From: Erythrobacter sp. NAP1
GTDB lineage: Bacteria; Pseudomonadota; Alphaproteobacteria; Sphingomonadales; Sphingomonadaceae
DNA length: 64,000 bases
Reading direction: 5' to 3'
Assembly: GCF_000152865.1 (NCBI RefSeq)
Contig: NZ_CH672390.1
Span: forward strand, 3,079,468-3,143,467
The position numbers were made by a program, and so were the translations under genes. This document shows, piece by piece, positions 7,999 through 20,060 of this stretch; position 1 is the first letter of the stretch; each line of letters starts with the position of its first letter. The notes beneath the pieces are model-generated. The model did no database searches. It saw nothing but the letters and a program-made list of their open reading frames with translations, and was not told the DNA's origin.

Positions 7999-10900
7999 AT
8001 GAAACTTAAGTATCTCCTTGCAGCGAGTGTTGTTTCACTCTCTGCTGCAGCTACCATCGCCACCCCTGCTGCCGCGCAGCAGATTACCTCGGGTGTCGAG
8101 GGTTCCGTATCCGACGCAAATGGCGGCCCGCTCGCCGGCGCCATGGTGACCATCACCGACGAACGTACGTCGCAGACCCGTACCTCGACCACCGGTGCGA
8201 ACGGTACCTTCCGCGTCCAGTCGCTCCCGCCGGGCGGCCCGTACACCGTGACCGTGACCGCTGACGGCTTCGAAGGCCAGTCGGTCGAGAACGTCTTCGT
8301 CAACATCTCGGGTAACACCAGCTTTGGCTTCACGCTCGACCAGAGCGCGACCGGCAACACCATCGTCGTTACCGGTGCACGCGCCCAGGTGACCCAGGTT
8401 GCCGTTGGTCCGGGTACTGCATTCGACACCCAGACGCTCGAAGCATTCCCGTCGATCACCCGCGACGTTCGCGACATCATCCGCATCGACCCGCGTGTCA
8501 GTCTTGACCGCGCCAACGAAGTCGATCGCGTATCGTGCCTTGGCGGTAACGACCGTTCGAACACCTTCACCGTTGACGGCATCGTCCAGGCTGACGTCTT
8601 CGGCCTCAACGGCACGCCGTTCGCAGCGCGTAACGCTCTGCCGCTTCCGTTCGACGTGATCGAGCAGACCTCGGTCGAGTTCGCACCGTTTGACGTCGAG
8701 TACTCCGAATTCACCGGCTGTCTCGTCAACGTCGTGACCAAGGCTGGTTCGAACCGTTTCCACGGCTCGGCCTTCATCACCTATTTCGACGATGGCCTCT
8801 TCGCCAACTCGATCGACGGTCGTCCGCTCAACGCGGGTTCGGAAAAGCGCTGGGGTGCTACCCTCAACGGTCCGATCATCCCTGATCGTCTGTTCTTCTC
8901 GTTCGGTTACGAAGAAACCGACCTTGGCGACGGCAACAACTTCGGCCCCGCCGGCGGCGGCTTCACCAACGAAGCCGACTTCGTTAGCCAGGCACAGTTC
9001 GACCGTTTTGCTCAGATCGCTCGTGACGTGTACGGCCAGGACATTGGCGGCTACCCGACTTCGCTCGCAGAAGCTTCGGTCCGCTACTTCGGCCGTATCG
9101 ACGCTGTCCTTAGCGACCAGCACCGTCTCGAAGCGACCTACCAGCGCCTCGAAGAGACCAACATCGAAAGCGATTTCGGTGGCCAGAACATCACCGGCTT
9201 CAACAGCTTCGAAGACGAAGGCACCGAGAGCGACTACTACTCCGTCCGCCTGTATTCGGACTGGAACGACACGATCTCGACCGAGCTTCGTGTGAGCCGC
9301 GCCGAAGTCGGCGACATTCAGGGCCCGGTTGGCTTCGGCGAAGCACAGTCGGACAACCCGACCGTCCGTCTCGCAGTTGGCGTCGCACCTGACGGCACCT
9401 CGACCGAAAACGGCCTCCTGTCGACCGGCCCGGGCATCTTCCGTTCGGCCAACCAGCTCGACACCCGCATCGACCAGGCTCGCTTCCAGATGAACGTGGA
9501 CGCTGGCGATGGCCACTTCCTGAAGTTCGGCGTCGAAGTGAACGACCTTGAAGTCTTCAACCTGTTCGCAATCAACGCGACCGGTACGCTGTTCTTCGAC
9601 GGCCTCGACAACTTCGAAGCCGGTAACGTTGCAGGCGGCGGCTTCTCGAGCGTATTCGGCGATGTCGACGACCTCGTCGGCGGCGGCCCGCTCGGTGGCG
9701 GTACGATCGCAACCAGCCTCAATGGCGACATCAACAACGCAGCTGCTCGCTTCGGCCGCACCATCTGGTCGTTCTACGCCCAGGACGAATGGCAGGCGAC
9801 CGACCAGCTCTCGATCACCGCTGGTGTTCGTGCACAGCTGTATGATGGCGACGCACCGCGTGCGAACCCGAACTTCCTGAACCGTTATGGCTTCACCAAC
9901 GCCCAGTCGTTCGGTGGTCTTTCGCCGGTCATTCTGCCGCGCATCTCGGCCACGTACGAGCTGTTCAACGACGGGTTCTTCTCGGACAGCAGCATCACCG
10001 GTGGTGTGGGCGTCTTCTCGGGCGGTGACCCGGTTGTGTACTACTCGAACGCCTTCTCGAACGACGGCTTCGCAAGTGCCAACGGCGACACCTTTGACGC
10101 AGGCTGTGCTGGCCTGACCAACGCTGACGGATCGTTCAACGTTCTGAACAACGGCACGTTCACCGGCTTCCCGCAGTGTGCCATCGACGAAGGTGCAGCA
10201 GCTGCTGGTGCAGGTCTCGCCGACGTTCAGTCGACCGATCCGGACTTCGACGTCCCGACCGTCATTCGTGCGAACATTGGCTTCCAGACCACCTTCGGTC
10301 CGGAAACCGGGTTCTTCTCGAACTGGAACATGAACCTCGACTACATCTACTCGCGGTTCCAGGACACGCTGAACTTCGTCGACCTGTCGCAGGCTCCGGA
10401 CATCCGCACCAACGGTGGCTTCACCGTCGACGGTCGTCCGATCTACCAGGCAGTCGACGCAACCGCAGCTGGTTGTAACGCAACGCTGGTTTCGGGCGGC
10501 ACGCCGCCGGTTTACACCGGTCTCACGCCTGAGTGCTTCAACACTCGCCGTGACGACAACATCCAGCTGACCAACGGCCCGGGTTACGAGAGCCACGTTG
10601 CTTCGTTCATCCTGAACAAGACCTTCAGCGAAGGCCTGTTCACCGAAGGTGGCGCGGTTACCCTGAACTTCGGTTACGCGTTCACCGACTCGGAGAACTT
10701 CCGTAACGTCGGTTCGTCGACCGCTACCTCGTCCTTCGACGTGAGCGCGGCCTTCGACCGTCAGGCACCGGCAATCTCGACCTCGAACTTCGAAACCCGT
10801 CACAACTTCACCGCTTCGGCGTTCTTCCGTGAAGAGTTCTTCGACGGTTACGACACGGGTCTCGCGATCCTGTTCCGTGCGCAGGCTGGCACTCCGTTCA

Positions 10901-11415
10901 GCCTCACCTTCGACGGTGGCGGCGTGTTCGCGGACAGCTCGTCGGGTAACGACAACGCGCTGCTTTACATCCCGTCGGGTGTTGGTGACGCAAACGTCTC
11001 GCCGCTTTCGGATCCGGCTGCGATCACTTCGCTGCTCGACTACCTCGCAACCAGCGATGTGGGCGAAGCTTGTGACTTCGAGCTGGGCGAATCGATTGAG
11101 CGTAACACCTGCCGCAACGACTGGCACTACGACCTCGACCTGCGCTTCAGCCAGGAACTGCCCTTCATCGGCAGCCTGACCGGCATCGTCGAAGACCGTG
11201 TCGAACTGTTCGTCGACTTTGAGAACTTCCTCAACCTGCTCGACAGCAGCGCGAACATCCGTCGCCAGCGCACGCAGTTCCTCGACCTCGTCGATGGCGG
11301 TGTGGACGACCAGGGCCGTTACATCATCTCGGGCTTCCGTCCGGACGATGACAACAACATCGGCATCTCGGCGTCGGCATGGCGTATCCAGATCGGTGCT
11401 CGCTACGAATTCTAA
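7999..11415 (+). CDS. TonB-dependent receptor, Oar-like with N-terminal carboxypeptidase-regulatory domain
   Basis: Outer-membrane beta-barrel receptor of 1138 aa. It has a clear signal peptide ending ATPAAAQQ (about 1-28), a carboxypeptidase-regulatory-like domain (about 30-110), a plug domain (about 115-260) and a long barrel ending in an aromatic residue (RYEF). ATG 7999 is used because the signal peptide starts there; the open frame before it has none. Codon use is strongly biased (CGT, TTC, GAC, AAC, AAG), unlike most neighbours, which suggests very high expression. The same bias creates a spurious 1030-codon antisense frame. Oar-type receptors are linked to peptide or large-ligand uptake; the ligand here is unknown. 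A terminator follows the gene. Confidence 0.93.
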   Translation: MKLKYLLAASVVSLSAAATIATPAAAQQITSGVEGSVSDANGGPLAGAMVTITDERTSQTRTSTTGANGTFRVQSLPPGGPYTVTVTADGFEGQSVENVFVNISGNTSFGFTLDQSATGNTIVVTGARAQVTQVAVGPGTAFDTQTLEAFPSITRDVRDIIRIDPRVSLDRANEVDRVSCLGGNDRSNTFTVDGIVQADVFGLNGTPFAARNALPLPFDVIEQTSVEFAPFDVEYSEFTGCLVNVVTKAGSNRFHGSAFITYFDDGLFANSIDGRPLNAGSEKRWGATLNGPIIPDRLFFSFGYEETDLGDGNNFGPAGGGFTNEADFVSQAQFDRFAQIARDVYGQDIGGYPTSLAEASVRYFGRIDAVLSDQHRLEATYQRLEETNIESDFGGQNITGFNSFEDEGTESDYYSVRLYSDWNDTISTELRVSRAEVGDIQGPVGFGEAQSDNPTVRLAVGVAPDGTSTENGLLSTGPGIFRSANQLDTRIDQARFQMNVDAGDGHFLKFGVEVNDLEVFNLFAINATGTLFFDGLDNFEAGNVAGGGFSSVFGDVDDLVGGGPLGGGTIATSLNGDINNAAARFGRTIWSFYAQDEWQATDQLSITAGVRAQLYDGDAPRANPNFLNRYGFTNAQSFGGLSPVILPRISATYELFNDGFFSDSSITGGVGVFSGGDPVVYYSNAFSNDGFASANGDTFDAGCAGLTNADGSFNVLNNGTFTGFPQCAIDEGAAAAGAGLADVQSTDPDFDVPTVIRANIGFQTTFGPETGFFSNWNMNLDYIYSRFQDTLNFVDLSQAPDIRTNGGFTVDGRPIYQAVDATAAGCNATLVSGGTPPVYTGLTPECFNTRRDDNIQLTNGPGYESHVASFILNKTFSEGLFTEGGAVTLNFGYAFTDSENFRNVGSSTATSSFDVSAAFDRQAPAISTSNFETRHNFTASAFFREEFFDGYDTGLAILFRAQAGTPFSLTFDGGGVFADSSSGNDNALLYIPSGVGDANVSPLSDPAAITSLLDYLATSDVGEACDFELGESIERNTCRNDWHYDLDLRFSQELPFIGSLTGIVEDRVELFVDFENFLNLLDSSANIRRQRTQFLDLVDGGVDDQGRYIISGFRPDDDNNIGISASAWRIQIGARYEF

Positions 11416-11442
11416 TTCGTCAGCTACCGACTACGAAACACG

Positions 11443-11475
11443 AGCGGCGGGGCCTTCGGGTCCCGCCGTTTGCGT
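11443..11475 (+). terminator. Rho-independent terminator after the TonB receptor
   Basis: CGGCGGGGCC and GGTCCCGCCG form a 10-bp stem (one G-T pair) with a TTCG tetraloop, followed by TTTGCGTTT. It lies 28 bp after the stop codon at 11415. Confidence 0.75.
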
Positions 11476-11501
11476 TTGGGGCTGTCGATTGAGCAGTAAG
11501 T

Positions 11502-14501
<3,000 letters not shown>

Positions 14502-14795
14502 AGGCCGACTGCGCGCGAAAATGCGAATGTCTCGGTGTCATTCACTGCGTCCCATATTGATTGTTTGCTCCCATCGCGATCGCGCGGGATAGGCCGGCGG
14601 CTCGCTTCACACGGGCTTGGAACCATGCGCATTTGGTATGCGTAGAACCTTGAGATACAGAAGCGCTCTAAGCGCCTGCATTTGCTGGAAACGATTTGCT
14701 GTCGGATATTCACGTTTGCGTGGCCCTGAATTGCTTAACCCAAGTGTTTCCCGCCCACTTCGTCCCCGTTCACTCAGCAACCTGTCACAGGATAG

Positions 14796-15518
14796 ATGAT
14801 AAAAAGACCCGCTCGCTATCAGGGAAAACCGAAAGGCCCGCGCTGGCCGCTGCTCGTGGGCATCGTCCTGTTCCACATCGCCGCGCTCTACGGGCTTTCG
14901 CGCTTGCTCGCCCCCGAATTCACCGCATCGGTCGAGCGCGAGGTGGTCAACGCATTCACAGTCGTCGTCACCGTCCCTCAGGATGAACCCGAATTGGAGC
15001 CCGAACCCGACGAAGGGGCCGCGGGCGCACCGGGAGAGGATGCCATCCCGGAGCCGGTGACAGCGCCCACCACGCCCATTCGCCGAAATCCCGAAGAGCG
15101 ACCCGAAGCCTCGTCGACGGGAGATGCTAGCCGCTCAGGCGCGCGCGAGGCCGGAGACGGTACTGGCGCAGAGGGGCAAGGGCTTGGCACGGGCAGCGGC
15201 AATGACGGAAGCGGTCAGGGCAATGCTGCGGAAAGGCCAAGCGTCCTTTCGGGCAGGCTCGATCCAAGGCGCGACTTTCCCGTGCCCGAAGGCGGGAGAT
15301 CAGCGCGCTTTGGTTCTTCGGTCACGGTCGTGTTCACCGTCACTCGAGAAGGCCGCGCTCGCAATTGCTCGGTCGCGCGCACCAGCGCGGATGCGGAAAC
15401 GACAGCGCTGGTTTGCCCACTGGTCGTCGAAAAGATCCGCTTTAATCCCGCAAGGGACCGCGCGGGCAATCCGGTCGAGGCGCGTTACGGCTACCGCGTC
15501 GATTTTCGCGAGCGGTAG
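14796..15518 (+). CDS. TonB family energy transducer
   Basis: A 240-aa protein with one N-terminal membrane anchor (about 18-38), a Pro/Glu- and then Gly/Ser-rich periplasmic spacer (about 55-145) and a TonB C-terminal domain (about 150-240) containing RFGSSVTVVFTVTREGR and ending YGYRVDFRER. It should carry proton-motive energy from ExbB/ExbD to outer-membrane receptors such as the four in this window; exbB/exbD are not here. CAGGATAG precedes ATG 14796. A cysteine pair in the C-terminal domain may form a disulfide. It is convergent with bphP. Confidence 0.85.
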   Translation: MIKRPARYQGKPKGPRWPLLVGIVLFHIAALYGLSRLLAPEFTASVEREVVNAFTVVVTVPQDEPELEPEPDEGAAGAPGEDAIPEPVTAPTTPIRRNPEERPEASSTGDASRSGAREAGDGTGAEGQGLGTGSGNDGSGQGNAAERPSVLSGRLDPRRDFPVPEGGRSARFGSSVTVVFTVTREGRARNCSVARTSADAETTALVCPLVVEKIRFNPARDRAGNPVEARYGYRVDFRER

Positions 15519-15545
15519 GGAAGGAACCGCTGGGCTCGCGAGCGA

Positions 15546-18119
15546 TCAGTTGATGATCGTGGTCAGCGCCAGCTCTATTTCTTCGAGACCATAGGGCTTC
15601 TGGATCACCCCTTCCGCGCCAAGTTCATTGATCTGGTCGTCGATCTCGGAATAGCCGGTGGCGACCACGAAGGGGATCTCCCGTGCGCGAAGCTCCTCGG
15701 AAACCGCGAGGCTCGATTCTGTGCCAAGATTGAAATCGAGAATGGCGAAATCGGGGGGGGTACTTTTGATCGCCTCAAGCGTCCCTGCCACCGTGCTTTG
15801 CACGTCGATGTCCTCAACGCCAAGGATACGAAGATTGTCTTCTGTGCCCAGCGCGATGATCATGTTGTCTTCAACCAGCAGCACGCGATTGGGGAGTGAT
15901 TTTTTCGGCGTCTTACCAGAGGTCTTGCCGGATGTGCCACTGGCATCGGCTGCCTTCCGCGACTTTGTCGCCTCCTGCGGCATTTCGGTTTTCTCGCCGA
16001 CGAAGCGGGCCGGTACGACGAAGTCGGCTTCGACCCCGCCAAGCGTGAAGCGCAAATCCGCCTCGCCGCTCAGTTCGAAAGGGATCGAGCGTTCAATGAT
16101 GATCGATCCGAAGCTTCGGCGTGTGGGCGGCTTGACCGGAGGCCCTCCGCTTTCGCGCCAACCAAGTTTGAGAGCGCCTGCACTCGAAAGGCCGACGGTC
16201 ACTTCGATCCGCCCGGTCTCGTTGGAAAGGGCGCCATACTTGACAGAGTTCGTCACCAATTCATGCAGGACAAGCGCCAGCACCGTGTAAGCCTCAGGCG
16301 TGACCAGCATGTCATCGCCGACAAGACGGCAGCGGTTCTCGTTGCCCGCAGCATAGGCAGCAAACTCACTCTCAATCAGCGATGAAAGCGGCGCCGGGGC
16401 CCAATTTTCGCGCGTGATGTTGTCGTGCGCGCTCGCAAGAGCGGCGATGCGGCCCCCGATGATCGACGCAAAGTCCTTCACATCATGCGCCGCGCCCTGC
16501 GATTGCTGCACGAGGCTGGAGATGAGATTGAGGATGTTGCGAACCCGGTGATTGAGCTCCGCGATCAGCAATTCCTGCTGTTCTTGCGCTTTCTTGCGTT
16601 CGCGCGAGATCTCGTCGGTCATGCGCAGTACGATTTCGAGCAAGGTGACCCTCAGACCTTCTGCGATCTGCAGTTCGTCGTCTGACCATTCCTCGCTGCA
16701 CCCTTCGACGGTCTGTTCCCAGGCATCGAAGCTGCCGCGTGGTTGCAGGCGTTCGCCCGGCGTCGCAACGGCTTTCTCGGGATTGCCCGCCCACGTGACC
16801 TTCTGCGTCAGAGGGCGGCGCCACAGCACGAGGTAATCGCGCGGGCTGCGCGAGATGGGAAGGGCAAGCGCGCCTGCTGCCACATCCTTGAATCCCATAG
16901 CCTGTGGGATTTGAGACTGGATTTCCGATGTCGCGAAGTTTTCGCTTATCGGCATGCTGCCCAAAGTTGGCGTGATCGCGAGGAATTGCTCCCTCGTCGG
17001 AGCCACACCGCTGGTCATGTAAGTCTCGTCCATCAGGACCGACATTCCGTCGTGCTGGATGAGGTGATTGAGCAATTCCTCCAGCATCGGGAGGTGCTCT
17101 GATAGTTTTGCTCCGCCAGCCAGGCGCACCATCAGCTGATCGTGCAAGGCGCGGCCACGGCTGCGCAATTCTTCCGAGCGGTCAATCAGGAGGCGATCGA
17201 TCATCAGCGAGAACATCTGGCTGAACATGTCCGCCACTGTCCGCAATGAATAGGCCGGCAAGCGCGGCTCGTAGTGGTGACAAGAAATCATGCCCCACAA
17301 TTCACCGTGCCGAACGATGGCAATCGCGAGCGAAGCCTTCACGCCCATGTTCTTCATGTACTGGACATGCATCTGTGAATGGGCCCGCAACGTGCTCATC
17401 GACAGATCGAGCGGTTCATTCTTGATCGACAGCGTTGGCTCGATCAGTACCGGCGCTTCTTCCATGTCGGCGATGATGCGGAAACGGTTGCGGCGGAACA
17501 GCTCGCGCGCCTGCTGAGGGATATCCGCGCGCGGATATCGGAGCCCCTCATAGGACTGAAGATCCTCGCGCTTCTCTTCAGCGATCACTTCGCCGCTTTC
17601 GTCCGGGTAGAACTTGTAGATCATCACCCGGTCATATCCGAGCATCTGCTTCACCAGTTTCGCAGCTTTGCGGCACAATGTGTCAAGGTCGCGGATCGGT
17701 TCGAGCTGGGCGAGCGCGGGACCCATCAGCATCAGGTGATCGGCGTATCCCTTCGCATCATGCGGCTCGAACTCAATGATGAATTTGCCCTCGCTGCAAT
17801 GCAGGGCGCAATCGAACAGCTCCGCTTCTTCCGTGAACCTGATGCCGAAGATGCGCTCGACCGCGTCGGCACCTTCAAGCCGCGATGCCGCCTCGCGCAG
17901 CGCCTGAAGCGCGGCGGATTCAATGATGTCGGCCAGGTTGGTGCCCGGTTCCGGCAGGGCGTCGATCGCCAGCAGCTTGGCGCAATTGACCGAACGCTGC
18001 GAGATGACCCACTCGGAATTGGTCACCAGCATGCCACCAAAGGACTGGACCGCAGCGATATTATGGATCGGCTCACGGTCGCACTCGGTCAGCGCCTTGG
18101 GATTGTACGAGATGTTCAT
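15546..18119 (-). CDS. bphP: Bacteriophytochrome, HWE histidine kinase with C-terminal receiver
   Basis: A soluble 857-aa red/far-red photoreceptor. It has PAS (about 10-125) with the expected biliverdin-binding Cys13 in TECDREPIH, GAF (about 140-310) with RADIPQQAR (DIP 199-201) and pocket His251, PHY (about 320-500) with the WAGNP and PRGSF tongue elements, an HWE/HisKA_2 kinase with His524 in ELNHRVRN, and a receiver with Asp795 (ILDFNLG). The chromophore is presumably biliverdin made by the heme oxygenase immediately upstream, whose stop overlaps this start (ATGA). No output regulator is adjacent. A Lys/Ser/Thr-rich linker (about 710-745) joins kinase and receiver. Confidence 0.95.
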   Translation of the reverse strand: MNISYNPKALTECDREPIHNIAAVQSFGGMLVTNSEWVISQRSVNCAKLLAIDALPEPGTNLADIIESAALQALREAASRLEGADAVERIFGIRFTEEAELFDCALHCSEGKFIIEFEPHDAKGYADHLMLMGPALAQLEPIRDLDTLCRKAAKLVKQMLGYDRVMIYKFYPDESGEVIAEEKREDLQSYEGLRYPRADIPQQARELFRRNRFRIIADMEEAPVLIEPTLSIKNEPLDLSMSTLRAHSQMHVQYMKNMGVKASLAIAIVRHGELWGMISCHHYEPRLPAYSLRTVADMFSQMFSLMIDRLLIDRSEELRSRGRALHDQLMVRLAGGAKLSEHLPMLEELLNHLIQHDGMSVLMDETYMTSGVAPTREQFLAITPTLGSMPISENFATSEIQSQIPQAMGFKDVAAGALALPISRSPRDYLVLWRRPLTQKVTWAGNPEKAVATPGERLQPRGSFDAWEQTVEGCSEEWSDDELQIAEGLRVTLLEIVLRMTDEISRERKKAQEQQELLIAELNHRVRNILNLISSLVQQSQGAAHDVKDFASIIGGRIAALASAHDNITRENWAPAPLSSLIESEFAAYAAGNENRCRLVGDDMLVTPEAYTVLALVLHELVTNSVKYGALSNETGRIEVTVGLSSAGALKLGWRESGGPPVKPPTRRSFGSIIIERSIPFELSGEADLRFTLGGVEADFVVPARFVGEKTEMPQEATKSRKAADASGTSGKTSGKTPKKSLPNRVLLVEDNMIIALGTEDNLRILGVEDIDVQSTVAGTLEAIKSTPPDFAILDFNLGTESSLAVSEELRAREIPFVVATGYSEIDDQINELGAEGVIQKPYGLEEIELALTTIIN

Positions 18120-18724
18120 GATGCTCGCGCCGCGAGGGTTGGCGTTGGCTCGGTCCGGTTCGGGGTAACAATGCGAAGGAAATGGTCGAAGACCGATTTC
18201 GCAGCGGCGCTCGCAGCCTGAACTTCGGCAAGGTCGGCAGGACGCTCGATCTGGCGGCGCAGCGACTTCCAGAAGGTCAGCATGTCCTCATCACCGAGAA
18301 ACGCATGGGGCCAGCTGGCGGCATCGCTGCCGCTCTTGCGCATCTCGCCAAGGATCGCGCGATTGCCGAGCGACGAACCTGCCAGCACCCAGGCCGCACC
18401 AAGAGCCGATGCCGCAAGCGACGCATCGTCCTGGCTGCTTGAAATAGCGAAACTGGTCGCGGGCGGGGGAAGGTCATGGCCAAGCGCAGCAAGGTCTTCG
18501 GCAATGCGGGGGGTTTGCGCGGGCGCAAGGCATTCGATTGGTGCATGATGGTCAAGCCAGGCTTCGACCGGACGGCGCGCTGCATATTGCAAGCTCAGGA
18601 ACCGGGCGTAGTCGGCGCGCGACTTCCAGCCAGCCACTTCGTGCATGGTCATGTCGAGCTGATCGTGCAATCGCGCGGTTTCGCGGCGCAAGACGGCCCG
18701 TAGATCTGGAGCAACGACTGCCAA
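18116..18724 (-). CDS. bphO: Biliverdin-producing heme oxygenase
   Basis: A 202-aa heme oxygenase opening heme to biliverdin. His20 in ETARLHDQLD fits the proximal heme ligand, and AGSSLGNRAI (about 115-124) fits the distal-helix glycine motif. The last four bases overlap the start of the bacteriophytochrome gene (ATGA), so translation is coupled and the biliverdin supply fits the photoreceptor. The start taken here is TTG; no ATG or GTG in frame lies nearby before the conserved helix, and the ribosome-binding site is weak. Confidence 0.9.
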   Translation of the reverse strand: MAVVAPDLRAVLRRETARLHDQLDMTMHEVAGWKSRADYARFLSLQYAARRPVEAWLDHHAPIECLAPAQTPRIAEDLAALGHDLPPPATSFAISSSQDDASLAASALGAAWVLAGSSLGNRAILGEMRKSGSDAASWPHAFLGDEDMLTFWKSLRRQIERPADLAEVQAASAAAKSVFDHFLRIVTPNRTEPTPTLAARAS

Positions 18725-18919
18725 AATATCTGGACCCCGCTATATTTGGGCCACAAGCACCGCCAAGTCAGCGATATGCCTGCGCCTAGAAAGCACGATC
18801 CCACCTGTGCGATGTGAGGGGCTTATGACACCTGCCCTGTCAGTTGACAAGGACATTGAAAAGGCTGCCGAATTGCCGGTGCGGCTGCAAGCACAACCCC
18901 CTCGGATTTGGCTTTAGTT

Positions 18920-19222
18920 TCAGCTCTTTTCGAGCAATCGACCGCCATGTTTACGAACGGCTTTCTCAAGCGTCCCGCGCAAAAAGCCGAGAATGGCTGG
19001 AAGATCGAGGTCGATCGTCACCGAGTCTTCGGCGATGTCGATGCCGCCTTCAATCTGCTGTCCGGCGGCCACGATGAACAGGTCCATCCGGTCCTCGTGC
19101 GGCCAGCTTGTTTCAACGCTCGCCATGCCGGGAGGGAAATAGCTGCCGATTTCGTGACCGTGCTTGTGCATGCGGCGGCGCACTTCTTCCTTGCCGAGCG
19201 AATGGGGGAGCGAGACGCGCAT
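18920..19222 (-). CDS. Polyhydroxyalkanoic acid system family protein
   Basis: A 100-aa protein matching the short PHA_gran_rgn family: it starts MRVSLPHSLGKEEVRRRM and ends with a helix likely to bind a partner or granule. Family members are annotated from gene neighbourhoods of polyhydroxyalkanoate synthesis; the molecular role is not established. It starts inside the stop of the preceding gene (TAATG overlap at 19220-19224), so it is the last gene of a telA-xpaC operon. No PHA synthase or phasin gene is in the window, so a direct role in storage polymer is not supported here. Confidence 0.75.
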   Translation of the reverse strand: MRVSLPHSLGKEEVRRRMHKHGHEIGSYFPPGMASVETSWPHEDRMDLFIVAAGQQIEGGIDIAEDSVTIDLDLPAILGFLRGTLEKAVRKHGGRLLEKS

Positions 19223-20046
19223 TACCGTGGCTCCTTCGCTTTTTCTGGCGCGGCGGCAAAATCGGGGAGCGGAACGCCAGAGCCCTGCTCACCTTGCTTG
19301 CCGGTCATGTCGGCGAGCAATTCATCGCCGCCATAGCGATATTCGAGATAGCGCGACTTGACCGCGAGATCGTCAAGCGCACCCTCGGCAAGTTTGCGCG
19401 TCACCCGGTCGACTTCGCCCGAAAGCTTCGTGAGGCTGGTGACGAGGCGTTCGTCGGCGGTCCCGCCGGCATGTTCCTCGCTGCGAAGATGGGCCGGGAT
19501 CTTGCGGTAATTGTCGATCGTCTCGGGGATGTATTCACCCACAAGCTCGCGCACCTCGTTCATGGCGGGGTGGCCTTCGTCGAGCGTTTCGAGCTGCACG
19601 CCAAGCGCGTCGAGTTGCATGCCCAGCTTGTCGACAATGGCCACGGCCGGTGCTGGCAGCGATGCGCGCTGCGCTTCCAGCCACAGCTCGGTCCGTGCAA
19701 CCATCTGCTTGGGATTGCCTTTGCCAAGTTCGGGCCGCTTGGGCACTTTCACCTTGGGGAAATTGCCGAAAACGAAAGCGGCCGCCATCACCGCAAGCGC
19801 GACCATCATCACGCCGGTAAAGCCAATCCCGTTCAGGACCACACCCGCAATCGAGGCGCTGATTAAGATCGTGAGGATCGCGCCAGCAAAATACTTCGCC
19901 CGCTTGATCCAGTTCTTGCGCCGCGCCGCACCGGAACCGGCCCAGTTCGGTGGGCCGGGACGATGTGTGCCGCCCTGCTGCTGGGTGACCAGCGAACGCT
20001 TGGCGGCGCTCATGATCTGTTCGGAATCGCGGGTGGTGTCGTTCAC
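19222..20046 (-). CDS. XpaC-like membrane protein of the telA operon
   Basis: A 274-aa protein with a basic N-terminus, two closely spaced membrane segments (about 50-95) and a helical cytosolic C-terminal half ending in a Pro/Lys-rich tail. The layout and position directly after telA match the XpaC family (5-bromo-4-chloroindolyl phosphate hydrolysis protein), usually the TelA partner. Catalytic activity is not supported by visible motifs; a structural or envelope-stress role is the safer reading. The telA stop lies 14 bp before its start, and its own stop overlaps the next start. Confidence 0.65.
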   Translation of the reverse strand: MNDTTRDSEQIMSAAKRSLVTQQQGGTHRPGPPNWAGSGAARRKNWIKRAKYFAGAILTILISASIAGVVLNGIGFTGVMMVALAVMAAAFVFGNFPKVKVPKRPELGKGNPKQMVARTELWLEAQRASLPAPAVAIVDKLGMQLDALGVQLETLDEGHPAMNEVRELVGEYIPETIDNYRKIPAHLRSEEHAGGTADERLVTSLTKLSGEVDRVTRKLAEGALDDLAVKSRYLEYRYGGDELLADMTGKQGEQGSGVPLPDFAAAPEKAKEPR

Positions 20047-20060
20047 GTTTGCAGCGTTCC

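Noticed and set aside
8035..11127. 1030-codon open frame antisense to the Oar-like TonB receptor gene
   Set aside because: It is a by-product of strong codon bias in the receptor gene, which avoids stops on that antisense frame. The translation is low-complexity and Val/Arg-rich, with no start context or family resemblance.
15519..15545. AGCGGT/ACCGCT hairpin between the tonB-like gene and bphP as a terminator
   Set aside because: Only 6 bp of stem and no T-run on either strand; too weak to call.
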